Counted from the first letter of the stretch, positions 1-5,368 are shown. The stretch is DNA of 5,905 nucleotides from Deltaproteobacteria bacterium (GCA_026388915.1 JAPLIW010000354.1:1-5905); one strand, 5' to 3'. The notes: generated by a model from the letters alone, not told the origin. Numbers and translations: made by a program.

Positions 1-183
1 AACGCCAGGATTAGTTCAGGGGAAACCTGTTTATTGCCTGAGCGGCGTCCGGCATAAAGATGGCGTGACCTTGATCCAGGCTCTTGTGTGGAACGTGGGA
101 ACCTGTCGTTCCGATGATAAGGGAGAAACTCAAGTGGAGGACCCCACAAGGGTGAGAGTACCGATGCGGGACACGGGGGCGGA
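1..183 (+). ncRNA. Intron RNA, distal domain I and domain II region (partial)
   Basis: This stretch has no convincing coding frame but is rich in local pairing. ACGCC (2-6) pairs with GGCGT (44-48) and encloses TCAGG (16-20) with CCTGA (37-41). GGAACG (90-95) pairs perfectly with CGTTCC (107-112) around an 11-base loop containing GGGAACC. GTGG (134-137) can pair with CCAC (144-147). Its position just 5' of domain III makes it the end of domain I plus domain II. Individual tertiary contacts such as EBS1, EBS2 and the alpha, epsilon' and zeta elements were not assigned because much of domain I lies to the left of the window. Confidence 0.6.
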
Positions 184-236
184 GCAGTCCGTAGTAGCGG
201 AGAAGTCCCGTAATGGGGATGGAGCGAAGGGGCTGC
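184..236 (+). ncRNA. Group II intron domain III
   Basis: GCAGTCC (184-190) pairs with GGGCTGC (230-236), with one G-U pair. Inside is an asymmetric purine-rich internal loop (GTAGTAG... on the left, GGAGCGAAG on the right) and a terminal hairpin, GTCCC (205-209) with GGGAT (216-220). A stem, purine-rich internal loop and short apical hairpin is the usual domain III design, and GGAGCGAAGGG directly upstream of maturase genes is familiar from related introns. The helix ends one base before the domain IV stem starts at 238, so the two domains abut as expected. Confidence 0.65.
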
Positions 237-282
237 GTTGTCTGGCTTTATTTGCAGGTCAACCAGAGATGGGAGGAGCCTG

Positions 283-1530
283 GTGAATAAAGCAAAGCCA
301 TTTTGTATTTCGAAATGGGAGGTTTGGGAGGCATACAAACGAGTTAAGGCGAACAAGGGAGCGGCTGGAGTAGATGGGCAAACCGTTGCCAAGTTTGAAG
401 AGGATTTGAAGAACAACCTCTTCAAGATTTGGAATCGGATGTCCTCAGGCAGCTATTTTCCACCACCTGTCCGTAGGGTGGATATACCGAAGGACAATGA
501 AGGGACGCGCCCGTTAGGGATACCCACGGTAGCAGACCGCATTGCCATGACGGTAGCCAAACGGTACCTGGAGCCGATCTTGGAAGAACATTTCCATCCG
601 GACTCTTATGGGTATCGGCCTGAGAAGTCTGCGATTGAGGCCGTAGCAGTTGCTCGCCGACGTTGCTGGCGATACGACTGGGTTTTAGACCTCGATATCA
701 AGGGCTTTTTCGACAGTATCGATCATGATCTGTTGTTGCGGGCGGTGAGGAAGCAGACGGATTGCAAATGGGTGCTTGTGTACATTAAGAGATGGTTGAA
801 AGCGCCCGTGCAATTGGAAGATGGTCGCCTGATTCATCGGGAGAAAGGGACACCCCAAGGGGGAGTCATCAGTCCCCTCCTTGCGAATCTCTTTCTGCAT
901 TATGCGTTCGATAAGTGGATGCAGAGACAGTATCCTCAGATCCCTTTCGAGCGTTATGCTGATGATGGGATTTGCCATTGTCAGAGTAAAGCCCAGGCTG
1001 AAAGTCTTCGGGCGGCGATTGAGCAGCGGTTTGCTGAATGCGGACTGGAACTTCATAGGCAGAAGACGAGAATTATCTACTGCAAGGATGATAGGCGGCG
1101 AGAGGACTACGCTGAGCAAAAGTTCGATTTCCTGGGATATACGTTTCGGCCCAGGGGAGCGAAGGATCCTGAGGGTAGGTTCTTTGTCGGTTTCAATCCG
1201 GCCATCAGCAATGAAGCGGCAAAGTCAATGCGGGAGACGATGAGGGAATGGCGCTTACATCGGCAAACGGACAAATCTTTGGATGAACTGGCCCATATGA
1301 TCAATCCGGTGGTCAGAGGATGGATGAACTACTACGGCAACTTCTACAGGTCAGCCTTATACCCTACCTTTCAGCGCCTGAACAATATTCTTGTCAGGTG
1401 GGCTACCCGGAAATACAAAAGATTGAGGGGTCATAACCGACGGGCGCTTCATTGGTTGCAGAAGATAGTGTATAAACAACCGGAGCTTTTTGCCCATTGG
1501 GGACTCCGACAGTTAAAGGCTGGACAATAG
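283..1530 (+). CDS. ltrA: Group II intron reverse transcriptase/maturase, no endonuclease domain
   Basis: This is a multifunctional intron protein: the maturase activity folds the intron RNA for splicing, and the reverse transcriptase copies it into new DNA sites. It is 415 residues long, usual for endonuclease-less forms. The RT fingers and palm run from about residue 15 to 290, with RPLGIP (76-81), the DIKGFFD block (138-144), GTPQGG (189-194) and the active-site box YADD (225-228); the catalytic aspartates are D138, D227 and D228. The thumb/maturase X domain spans about 305-385 and includes NPVVRGWMNYY (341-351). There is no C-terminal HNH zinc-ligand pattern. The GTG at 283 is preferred over an in-frame TTG at 238. 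It has GGGAGG at 271-276 with 6 bases spacing, family similarity begins at MNKAKPF, and 238-250 is needed for the domain IV stem. Odd points: YADD is followed by Gly229, where Val or another bulky hydrophobic residue is usual, and the TAG stop directly touches domain V. Confidence 0.93.
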   Translation: MNKAKPFCISKWEVWEAYKRVKANKGAAGVDGQTVAKFEEDLKNNLFKIWNRMSSGSYFPPPVRRVDIPKDNEGTRPLGIPTVADRIAMTVAKRYLEPILEEHFHPDSYGYRPEKSAIEAVAVARRRCWRYDWVLDLDIKGFFDSIDHDLLLRAVRKQTDCKWVLVYIKRWLKAPVQLEDGRLIHREKGTPQGGVISPLLANLFLHYAFDKWMQRQYPQIPFERYADDGICHCQSKAQAESLRAAIEQRFAECGLELHRQKTRIIYCKDDRRREDYAEQKFDFLGYTFRPRGAKDPEGRFFVGFNPAISNEAAKSMRETMREWRLHRQTDKSLDELAHMINPVVRGWMNYYGNFYRSALYPTFQRLNNILVRWATRKYKRLRGHNRRALHWLQKIVYKQPELFAHWGLRQLKAGQ

Positions 1531-1604
1531 GAGCCGGATGAATCGAGAGGTTCACGTCCGGTTCTCGGAGAGCGCGAGGGTGAAATTCCCTCGCGCCACT
1601 CGAC
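1531..1604 (+). ncRNA. Group II intron domains V and VI with 3' splice site
   Basis: Domain V (1531-1564, 34 nt) has a basal helix GAGCCGGA (1531-1538) with TCCGGTTC (1557-1564), a short bulge, an upper helix AATC (1541-1544) with GGTT (1549-1552), and a GNRA tetraloop, GAGA (1545-1548). The catalytic AGC triad is 1532-1534. Domain VI has a 9-bp stem, GCGCGAGGG (1572-1580) with CCCTCGCGC (1588-1596), above a lower GAG (1568-1570) with CTC (1599-1601). The unpaired A1598 is the likely branch point, 7th from the 3' end at C1604. All canonical parts are present, so the 3' catalytic core looks intact. Confidence 0.92.
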
Positions 1605-1790
1605 TTTTTCTTCAATTTCTGAAAGCGCAAGAGAGCTTTCGATATTCAAAACATATATAGAATCGGGATTCATTTCTTTCGCGAATCTTCCGTGCCCAAA
1701 GCAACCATCGACTCAAGAATAGAAGGATCGTTGCCCGGCCCGAAATAGTCTGGCCAGGCCGGCAGAGTGAACCCCTATCGTTTCCGATTC
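1605..1790. other. Intron 3' flank, no convincing gene
   Basis: This 186-base stretch lies between the intron end and the stop codon of the convergent VOC gene. It begins TTTTTCTTC, the 3' exon. No plus-strand gene is visible. On the minus strand a frame stays open from about 1774 down to a TGA at 1672-1670, with no ATG near its upstream end. That TGA overlaps an ATG (1673-1671) opening a second frame that enters the intron. These could be remnants of a gene struck by the intron, but no family was recognised. An inverted pair CCGGCC (1735-1740) and GGCCGG (1757-1762) lies 3' of the VOC gene, but no T-run follows on the minus strand, so it is not called a terminator. Confidence 0.4.
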
Positions 1791-2183
1791 CTAGGGCGCT
1801 GGATCTGGATAATTTGAAATTTCGATCAAGTTTCCATCCGGATCCCGGAGGTAGACCGATTCAATGGGGCCTTGGGCGCCGGTTCGCTTTACCGGGCCCT
1901 CGATGATTTCGATCCCCAGTCGGCTAAACCGCTCCAGGATTTTCGAAAGCGGGTCCTGAGTAATAAAACAAAGGTCTGCCGAGCCGGGGGTCGGCCGGTG
2001 GGCTTTAGGGTCCACCTCATGCCCGGCTTCGTGGAGGTTGATCTTCTGGCAACCGAAGGCCAGGGCCTTCCGGTTGTCCCCAAAGGTGACGACCTCCATG
2101 CCCAGCGCCCGGGAGTAGAAGTCACAGGTGGTGGGGATGCTCTTCACGGTCAGAACCAGATGGTCCAGACGATCGATCCTCAT
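1791..2183 (-). CDS. VOC-superfamily (glyoxalase/extradiol dioxygenase-like) protein
   Basis: This is a 130-residue single-module vicinal oxygen chelate protein, probably a soluble cytoplasmic metalloenzyme working as a dimer. Seen: the opening RIDRLDHLVLTVKSI gives the first beta strand with candidate metal ligand His8. DFYSRALGMEV (21-31) is the typical helix-turn after strand 1. INLHEAG (48-54) has His51, GSADLCFI (67-74) starts the second half, and YLRDPDGNLIEIS (111-123) carries the C-terminal glutamate ligand Glu121. Length and motif order match the small glyoxalase/bleomycin-resistance-like (GLOD5-type) group. Substrate cannot be told: lactoylglutathione lyase, fosfomycin or bleomycin resistance and dioxygenase functions share this fold. 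The ATG at 2183 is chosen because homology starts there and GGGAGGT lies 10 bases upstream (2200-2194). The frame stays open further upstream, but that part resembles nothing. The gene is oriented against both neighbours. Confidence 0.87.
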   Translation of the reverse strand: MRIDRLDHLVLTVKSIPTTCDFYSRALGMEVVTFGDNRKALAFGCQKINLHEAGHEVDPKAHRPTPGSADLCFITQDPLSKILERFSRLGIEIIEGPVKRTGAQGPIESVYLRDPDGNLIEISNYPDPAP

Positions 2184-2191
2184 CGGTCTTG

Positions 2192-2251
2192 TTACCTCCC
2201 GGGGACGATCCCTTCGGCCTGGGGAACGGATTGCGGCTCCCAAAAGCTCAT
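2192..2251 (-). CDS. Possible 19-residue leader ORF upstream of the VOC gene
   Basis: On the minus strand AAAGGAG (2263-2257) is followed after 5 bases by an ATG at 2251, opening MSFWEPQSVPQAEGIVPGR and ending in TAA at 2194-2192. The stop sits inside and just after the GGGAGGT ribosome binding site of the VOC gene, 8 bases before its ATG. This Shine-Dalgarno is stronger than that of the VOC gene itself, so a ribosome finishing here could reinitiate on the VOC start. The peptide matches no family that I recognise and has no obvious run of one amino acid that would suggest classical attenuation. It may be chance. Confidence 0.35.
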   Translation of the reverse strand: MSFWEPQSVPQAEGIVPGR

Positions 2252-2291
2252 GCAGACTCCTTTGTTGAAAGGCCGATCCTGAAAGAGAACC

Positions 2292-2321
2292 TTGACTTTT
2301 GGCGGTGCCTATAACCATAAT
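2292..2321 (+). promoter_or_regulatory. Sigma70-type promoter upstream of the carboxyltransferase gene
   Basis: TTGACT (2292-2297, 5 of 6 consensus) and CATAAT (2316-2321, 5 of 6) are separated by 18 bases. Transcription would start near 2328, giving a leader of about 100 bases before the ATG at 2430. It is the best promoter-like sequence in the window and lies in the only A/T-rich part of this intergenic region. No plus-strand gene between the intron end and 2430 could otherwise use it. Confidence 0.55.
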
Positions 2322-2383
2322 ATCATAAAAGCGTTGTTTCCTCTCTTTCGACGATTCAATCCGATCATCATGATGGCAGCATG

Positions 2384-2407
2384 AGCCAACCGGGGTTGGC
2401 TTTTTTT
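2384..2407 (+). terminator. Intrinsic terminator in the leader of the carboxyltransferase gene
   Basis: AGCCAAC (2384-2390) pairs perfectly with GTTGGCT (2395-2401) around a CGGG loop and runs into seven T residues (2401-2407). Stem, loop and U-tract are textbook for Rho-independent termination on the plus strand. No plus-strand gene ends nearby. The preceding plus-strand element is the promoter at 2292-2321, and the following start codon is only 22 bases downstream. It is therefore either an attenuator in the downstream gene's leader or the end of a short non-coding transcript of roughly 80 bases. Confidence 0.75.
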
Positions 2408-2429
2408 ATCCCGCTGAAGGGGAAAGATC

Positions 2430-3788
2430 ATGGGAGTGAAGATCACCGATACGACGATGAGGGACGGCCACCAGTCGCTGTTGGCCACCCGGTTGCGAAC
2501 CGCTGACCTTCTGCCCATTGCTGAAGAAATGGACCGGGTGGGATTCTTTTCCCTCGAATCCTGGGGGGGAGCGACTTTTGACGCCTGCATCCGGTTTCTC
2601 AACGAAGACCCCTGGGAACGGCTCCGGACCTTGAAAGCCCATCTTCCCCATACGCCTCTGCAGATGCTTCTCCGCGGGCAAAACCTGGTCGGGTACCGCC
2701 ATTACGCCGACGATGTAGTGGAGGGGTTCGTCCGGCTGGCCATCAAAAACGGGATCGGGGTTTTTCGCATCTTCGATGCGCTGAACGACGTGCGCAACAT
2801 GACTTCGGCCATCGCCGCGGCCGAGAAAGGGAAGGCCCACGTGCAGGGGACCATCTGCTACACGGTGAGCCCGGTGCACACCGTCGAAAGCTTTATGCAG
2901 ATGGGGATCGAACTGGAAAAGGCGGGGTGCGATTCGATCTGCATCAAGGACATGGCCGGTCTGATCACCCCGAAAGCGGTGACCGAGCTGGCCCATGCCC
3001 TGAAAAAAGCCGTACAAGCGCCCATCAGCCTTCACAGCCACTGCACCAGCGGGGTGGCCCCTTTCAGCTACCAGGCCGCGGTGGAAGCCGGGGTGGAGAT
3101 TCTGGACACGGCCCTGGGTCCTTTCAGCGGCGGTACTTCCCAGCCGCCCACGGAGGCCATGGTGGCCGCTCTTCAGGGTACCCCCTTCGATACCGGATTA
3201 GACCTGAACCTCCTGGCCCGGATCAGCGGGCGCCTGACCCCCTTGCGGGAGAAGTACAAGGGGCTCTTGGACCCCATCGCCGAGCGGCCGGACATCAACG
3301 TCTTTCTGCACCAGATTCCCGGGGGGATGCTATCCAACCTCCTCTCCCAGCTCAAAGAGCAGAAGAAGGCGGAAAAATATCCCGATGTCCTGAAGGAGAT
3401 TCCCAGGGTCCGGAAGGACCTGGGTTATCCTCCCCTGGTCACGCCCACTTCCCAGATCGTGGGGACCCAGGCGGTGATCAACGTGATCCTGGGAAAACGG
3501 TATGCCAGCGTCACCAAGGAGGTAAAAGAATATTGCCTGGGATATTACGGGCGGACCCCGGCTCCCATCGATCCTGACATCCGGAAGAAAATCATCGGCC
3601 AGGAAGCTCCCATCGAATGCCGGCCGGCCGATCTCATCAAGCCTCACCTGGGAACCCTGCGGCAGGAAGCGGAGAAAATGGGCATTTTGAAGAAGGAAGA
3701 AGACCTGATCACCTATGCCCTCTACCCCAGCGTGGCCATTAAATTCCTCCGGGGGGAGATCAAAGAAGAAGCCATCCCGGCGGCGTAA
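2430..3788 (+). CDS. pycB: Pyruvate/oxaloacetate carboxyltransferase subunit (PycB/OadA type) lacking biotin-carrier domain
   Basis: This is the carboxyltransferase subunit of a biotin-dependent enzyme. It moves CO2 between carboxybiotin and pyruvate, forming or consuming oxaloacetate. The 452-residue protein has an N-terminal HMGL-like TIM barrel (about 1-285) and the conserved PYC/OadA C-terminal domain (about 290-430). Seen: DTTMRDGHQS (7-16) with metal ligand Asp7, IKDMAG (172-177) with Lys173 in the position of the carbamylated lysine, HSH (202-204) with metal ligands His202 and His204, and GTSQPP (235-240) with the catalytic-type Thr236. It ends at about residue 450 without an AMKM biotinylation motif, so the carrier protein and biotin carboxylase must be separate and are not here. 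The ATG has AAGGGG (2417-2422) with 7 bases spacing. Whether it works as pyruvate carboxylase subunit B, oxaloacetate decarboxylase alpha or transcarboxylase 5S cannot be settled from sequence. A terminator sits 22 bases upstream. Confidence 0.9.
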   Translation: MGVKITDTTMRDGHQSLLATRLRTADLLPIAEEMDRVGFFSLESWGGATFDACIRFLNEDPWERLRTLKAHLPHTPLQMLLRGQNLVGYRHYADDVVEGFVRLAIKNGIGVFRIFDALNDVRNMTSAIAAAEKGKAHVQGTICYTVSPVHTVESFMQMGIELEKAGCDSICIKDMAGLITPKAVTELAHALKKAVQAPISLHSHCTSGVAPFSYQAAVEAGVEILDTALGPFSGGTSQPPTEAMVAALQGTPFDTGLDLNLLARISGRLTPLREKYKGLLDPIAERPDINVFLHQIPGGMLSNLLSQLKEQKKAEKYPDVLKEIPRVRKDLGYPPLVTPTSQIVGTQAVINVILGKRYASVTKEVKEYCLGYYGRTPAPIDPDIRKKIIGQEAPIECRPADLIKPHLGTLRQEAEKMGILKKEEDLITYALYPSVAIKFLRGEIKEEAIPAA

Positions 3789-3814
3789 AGACAAGAAGGC
3801 CAAAAAACTTTTTC

Positions 3815-3959
3815 ACCGCAGAGGACGCAGAGAACGCAGAGGGAATTAAAATTAAAACAGAAAGACCCACAAACTGGCCAATAAGAAAAATCCTTGTTTT
3901 TATATTGTTGATCGATTATTTTTCTTTTGGTCCTCTGCGTGCTCTGCGATCTCTACGGT
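3815..3959. repeat. Inverted pair of 28-base arms made of CGCAGAG 9-mers
   Basis: The left arm (3815-3842) is three tandem 9-mers, ACCGCAGAG, GACGCAGAG and AACGCAGAG, plus G. The right arm (3932-3959), read on the minus strand, is ACCGTAGAG, ATCGCAGAG and CACGCAGAG, plus G. The arms match at 24 of 28 positions and are separated by 89 A/T-rich bases. Similar CGCAGAG strings recur as dispersed intergenic repeats in many environmental bacterial genomes (from memory). There is no transposase, so this is MITE-like or a palindromic-unit repeat. It fills most of the gap between pycB and hisI, and its transcript could fold into a long hairpin that insulates the two genes. Confidence 0.8.
3894..3922 (+). 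promoter_or_regulatory. Weak promoter candidate for hisIG inside the repeat's central region
   Basis: TTGTTT (3894-3899) and TATTTT (3917-3922) are spaced by 17 bases in the A/T-rich core between the two repeat arms, about 57 bases before the hisI start. The -35 matches the consensus at only 3 of 6 positions and the -10 at 4 of 6. No better candidate was seen in this gap. If real, the repeat element would supply the promoter of the his genes. Confidence 0.25.
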
Positions 3960-3978
3960 TAAATTTTTGGGGGTTTTT

Positions 3979-4362
3979 ATGGAGAAAGTGAGCATTGATT
4001 TTGCCAAAACAGGGGGACTCATCCCGGCCATCGTCCAGGACTGGAAGACCGGGGAAGTCCTCATGGTGGCCTATATGAACGCCGAAAGCTGGGCCCGGAC
4101 CCGGGAGACGGGAAAGGCCTGCTTCTGGTCCCGCTCCCGCAAGAAGCTCTGGCTTAAGGGCGAGACTTCGGGGCACATGCAGCTGGTCAAAGAAGCCTAC
4201 CTGGATTGCGACAACGACGCTTTGCTTCTGAAAGTGGAACAGATCGGCGGGGCGGCCTGCCACACCGGATTCCGGTCCTGCTTCTACCGCCGCATCGAAG
4301 GGGACCAACTGGAGATCATGGGAGAGAGAGTCTTCGACCCCAAGGAGGTTTACGGTGAATAA
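3979..4362 (+). CDS. hisI: Phosphoribosyl-AMP cyclohydrolase
   Basis: This enzyme catalyses step 3 of histidine biosynthesis, opening the adenine ring of phosphoribosyl-AMP to give ProFAR. It is cytoplasmic and metal dependent. At 127 residues this is the monofunctional enzyme, without the HisE pyrophosphohydrolase domain fused in enterobacteria. Seen: LIPAIVQD with VLMVAYMN (14-34), SRSRKKLWLKGETSGH (51-66), the DCDNDALL block (76-83) with Mg ligands Asp76, Asp78 and Asp80 and Zn ligand Cys77, and GGAACHTGFRSCFYR (90-104) with the other Zn ligands Cys94 and Cys101. All metal ligands known for the family are present. The ATG at 3979 is preferred over an in-frame TTG at 3967, because homology begins here and a G-run (3969-3973) lies 5 bases upstream as a poor ribosome site. 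Its 3' end overlaps hisG. Confidence 0.95.
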   Translation: MEKVSIDFAKTGGLIPAIVQDWKTGEVLMVAYMNAESWARTRETGKACFWSRSRKKLWLKGETSGHMQLVKEAYLDCDNDALLLKVEQIGGAACHTGFRSCFYRRIEGDQLEIMGERVFDPKEVYGE

Positions 4363-5227
4363 GCTCAAGTTCGGGATTCCCAAGGGGAGCCTGGAGAAGG
4401 CCACCACCGATCTTTTCGCCAAGGCGGGATGGATGATCAAAACCAGCTCCCGGAACTATTTTCCCACGGTGGACGATCCTCATCTGTCCTGTGCCATCAT
4501 CCGGGCGCAGGAGATGGCCCACTACGTGGAGGAAGGGGTCCTGGACGCGGCGATCACCGGGAAAGACTGGATCCTGGAAGGCGGCAGCGACGTGGTCGAA
4601 GTTCAGGAGATGATCTATTCCAAGGAAAGCCCCCAGCCGGCCCGGTGGGTCCTGGTGGTGACCGAAGACTCCCCCATCCAACGGATCGAAGACCTGCAGG
4701 GGAAGAAGATCGCCACCGAGCTGGTCTCTTTTACCAAAAGATACTTCGCCGAACGGGGAATCAACGTGAAGGTGGAGTTTTCCTGGGGGACCACCGAGGC
4801 CAAGGTGGTGGAAGGGCTGGTGGACGCCATTGTGGATGTAACCGAGACCGGGTCCACGATCCGGGCCCACCATCTGCGGATCGTGCACGAACTCATGCAG
4901 TCCACCCCCCGCCTCATCGCCAACAAGAAATCCTGGCAGGACCCCTGGAAGAAGGAGAAGATCCAGCAGATCGCCACCCTGCTCAAGGCCGCCCTGGGCG
5001 CGGACCGGATGGTCGGGCTGAAGATGAATGTCTCCCAAAAAAACCTGGAAACGATCATTGCCATTCTCCCCTGCCTGAATGCTCCCACCGTCGCTTCCTT
5101 ATACCAAAGCGACTGGTACTCCGTGGAGGTCGTGGTCCGGGAAGAGGTGGTGAGGGAACTCATCCCCCAGCTTCTGAAAAAAGGGGCGGAAGGCATCATT
5201 GAGTATGCCTTGAACAAGGTCATTTAA
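4355..5227 (+). CDS. hisG: ATP phosphoribosyltransferase, long form
   Basis: This enzyme catalyses the committed first step of histidine biosynthesis, joining ATP and PRPP to give phosphoribosyl-ATP. It is cytoplasmic and normally a hexamer with histidine feedback inhibition. At 290 residues it is the long form. Two periplasmic-binding-protein-like lobes (about 1-210) carry LKFGIPKGSL (4-13), the AAITGKDW segment (65-72) and the PRPP loop DAIVDVTETGST (157-168). A C-terminal ACT-like regulatory domain (about 212-290) follows, so no HisZ partner should be needed. It starts at GTG 4355, overlapping the end of hisI by 8 bases, with an excellent AAGGAGG (4342-4348) and 6 bases spacing inside hisI. 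This predicts coupled translation of the pair. The other his genes are not in the window. No leader peptide or T-box is evident upstream of hisI, so control is probably mainly allosteric (inference). Confidence 0.96.
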   Translation: MNKLKFGIPKGSLEKATTDLFAKAGWMIKTSSRNYFPTVDDPHLSCAIIRAQEMAHYVEEGVLDAAITGKDWILEGGSDVVEVQEMIYSKESPQPARWVLVVTEDSPIQRIEDLQGKKIATELVSFTKRYFAERGINVKVEFSWGTTEAKVVEGLVDAIVDVTETGSTIRAHHLRIVHELMQSTPRLIANKKSWQDPWKKEKIQQIATLLKAALGADRMVGLKMNVSQKNLETIIAILPCLNAPTVASLYQSDWYSVEVVVREEVVRELIPQLLKKGAEGIIEYALNKVI

Positions 5228-5259
5228 CCCGGGAATCACCCATTCCTTTCAATCTCTTG

Positions 5260-5297
5260 GGAATTTTTATTTCCTTTTGGGGAAAGCTAAAAATTTC
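5260..5297 (+). terminator. A/T-rich hairpin after hisG, possible terminator
   Basis: AATTTTTA (5262-5269) pairs perfectly with TAAAAATT (5288-5295), continued inward by TTTCC (5270-5274) with GGAAA (5281-5285) after a GC bulge and closed by a short T/G loop. One or two more pairs form outside. It lies about 33 bases after the hisG stop, where a terminator is expected. However, the stem base is all A/T and the following sequence (TCTCGCTCCTTTTC) is only loosely T-rich, so it is not a classical intrinsic terminator. Confidence 0.35.
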
Positions 5298-5368
5298 TCG
5301 CTCCTTTTCAGAAAAAACTAATCATAACAACTAGATTAAGGTTGATTCGGGCCGTAACTGGGGGAAAT

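Larger units (their letters stand above)
1..1604 (+). mobile_element. Group II intron with maturase ORF, 5' end outside the window
   Basis: This is a retroelement: a self-splicing RNA that carries its own reverse transcriptase/maturase inside domain IV. Seen directly: a complete domain V/VI pair ends in CGAC at 1604, matching the AY 3' splice consensus. The maturase ORF sits in domain IV, whose basal stem (238-250 with 1514-1527) can be drawn. A domain III-like fold (184-236) precedes it. The start is missing. Positions 1-112 already form helices (2-6 with 44-48, 16-20 with 37-41, 90-95 with 107-112), and about 280 bases upstream of the ORF is too short for complete domains I-III. Domain V opens with GAGCC, giving an AGC triad rather than the CGC usual in class IIC, so a IIB-like class is more likely (inference). 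The 3' exon begins TTTTTCTTC. The protein has no endonuclease domain, so mobility would rely on nicks or single-stranded target DNA (known for such lineages). Confidence 0.9.

Noticed and set aside
86..90. GTGTG as the 5' splice site of the group II intron
   Set aside because: It fits the GUGYG consensus, but only about 150 bases would then remain for domains I and II, too few. Positions 2-48 upstream are also folded like intron RNA, and the GGAACG hairpin (90-112) includes the bases right after it.
238..282. TTG at 238 as maturase start
   Set aside because: It adds 15 residues without family similarity, and its bases form the domain IV stem. The GTG at 283 has a good GGGAGG site.
685..1119. 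Open minus-strand frame of 144 codons inside the maturase gene
   Set aside because: It is antisense to the clear RT domain, has no ribosome site or recognisable family, and is a shadow of the maturase reading frame.
1621..1640. GAAAGC/GCTTTC hairpin after the intron
   Set aside because: It has only six pairs with an 8-base loop and no T-run on either strand, so it is not a credible terminator or element.
2184..2318. VOC protein extended to an upstream start at 2318
   Set aside because: The extra 45 residues show no VOC similarity, and the ATG at 2183 has its own Shine-Dalgarno and begins exactly where the fold begins.
2406..3041. Long minus-strand frame antisense to the carboxyltransferase gene
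   Set aside because: The plus strand encodes unmistakable carboxyltransferase motifs, and the antisense frame is a GC-rich codon-bias shadow. The same applies to the long antisense frames opposite hisI and hisG (3916-5038).
3815..3841. The three 9-mers as a CRISPR or direct-repeat array
   Set aside because: The units are contiguous with no spacers and only 9 bases long, and the second set is inverted. This is a tandem/inverted repeat, not CRISPR.
3967..3978. TTG at 3967 as hisI start
   Set aside because: It adds only four residues with no ribosome site. The ATG at 3979 starts where the family alignment starts.
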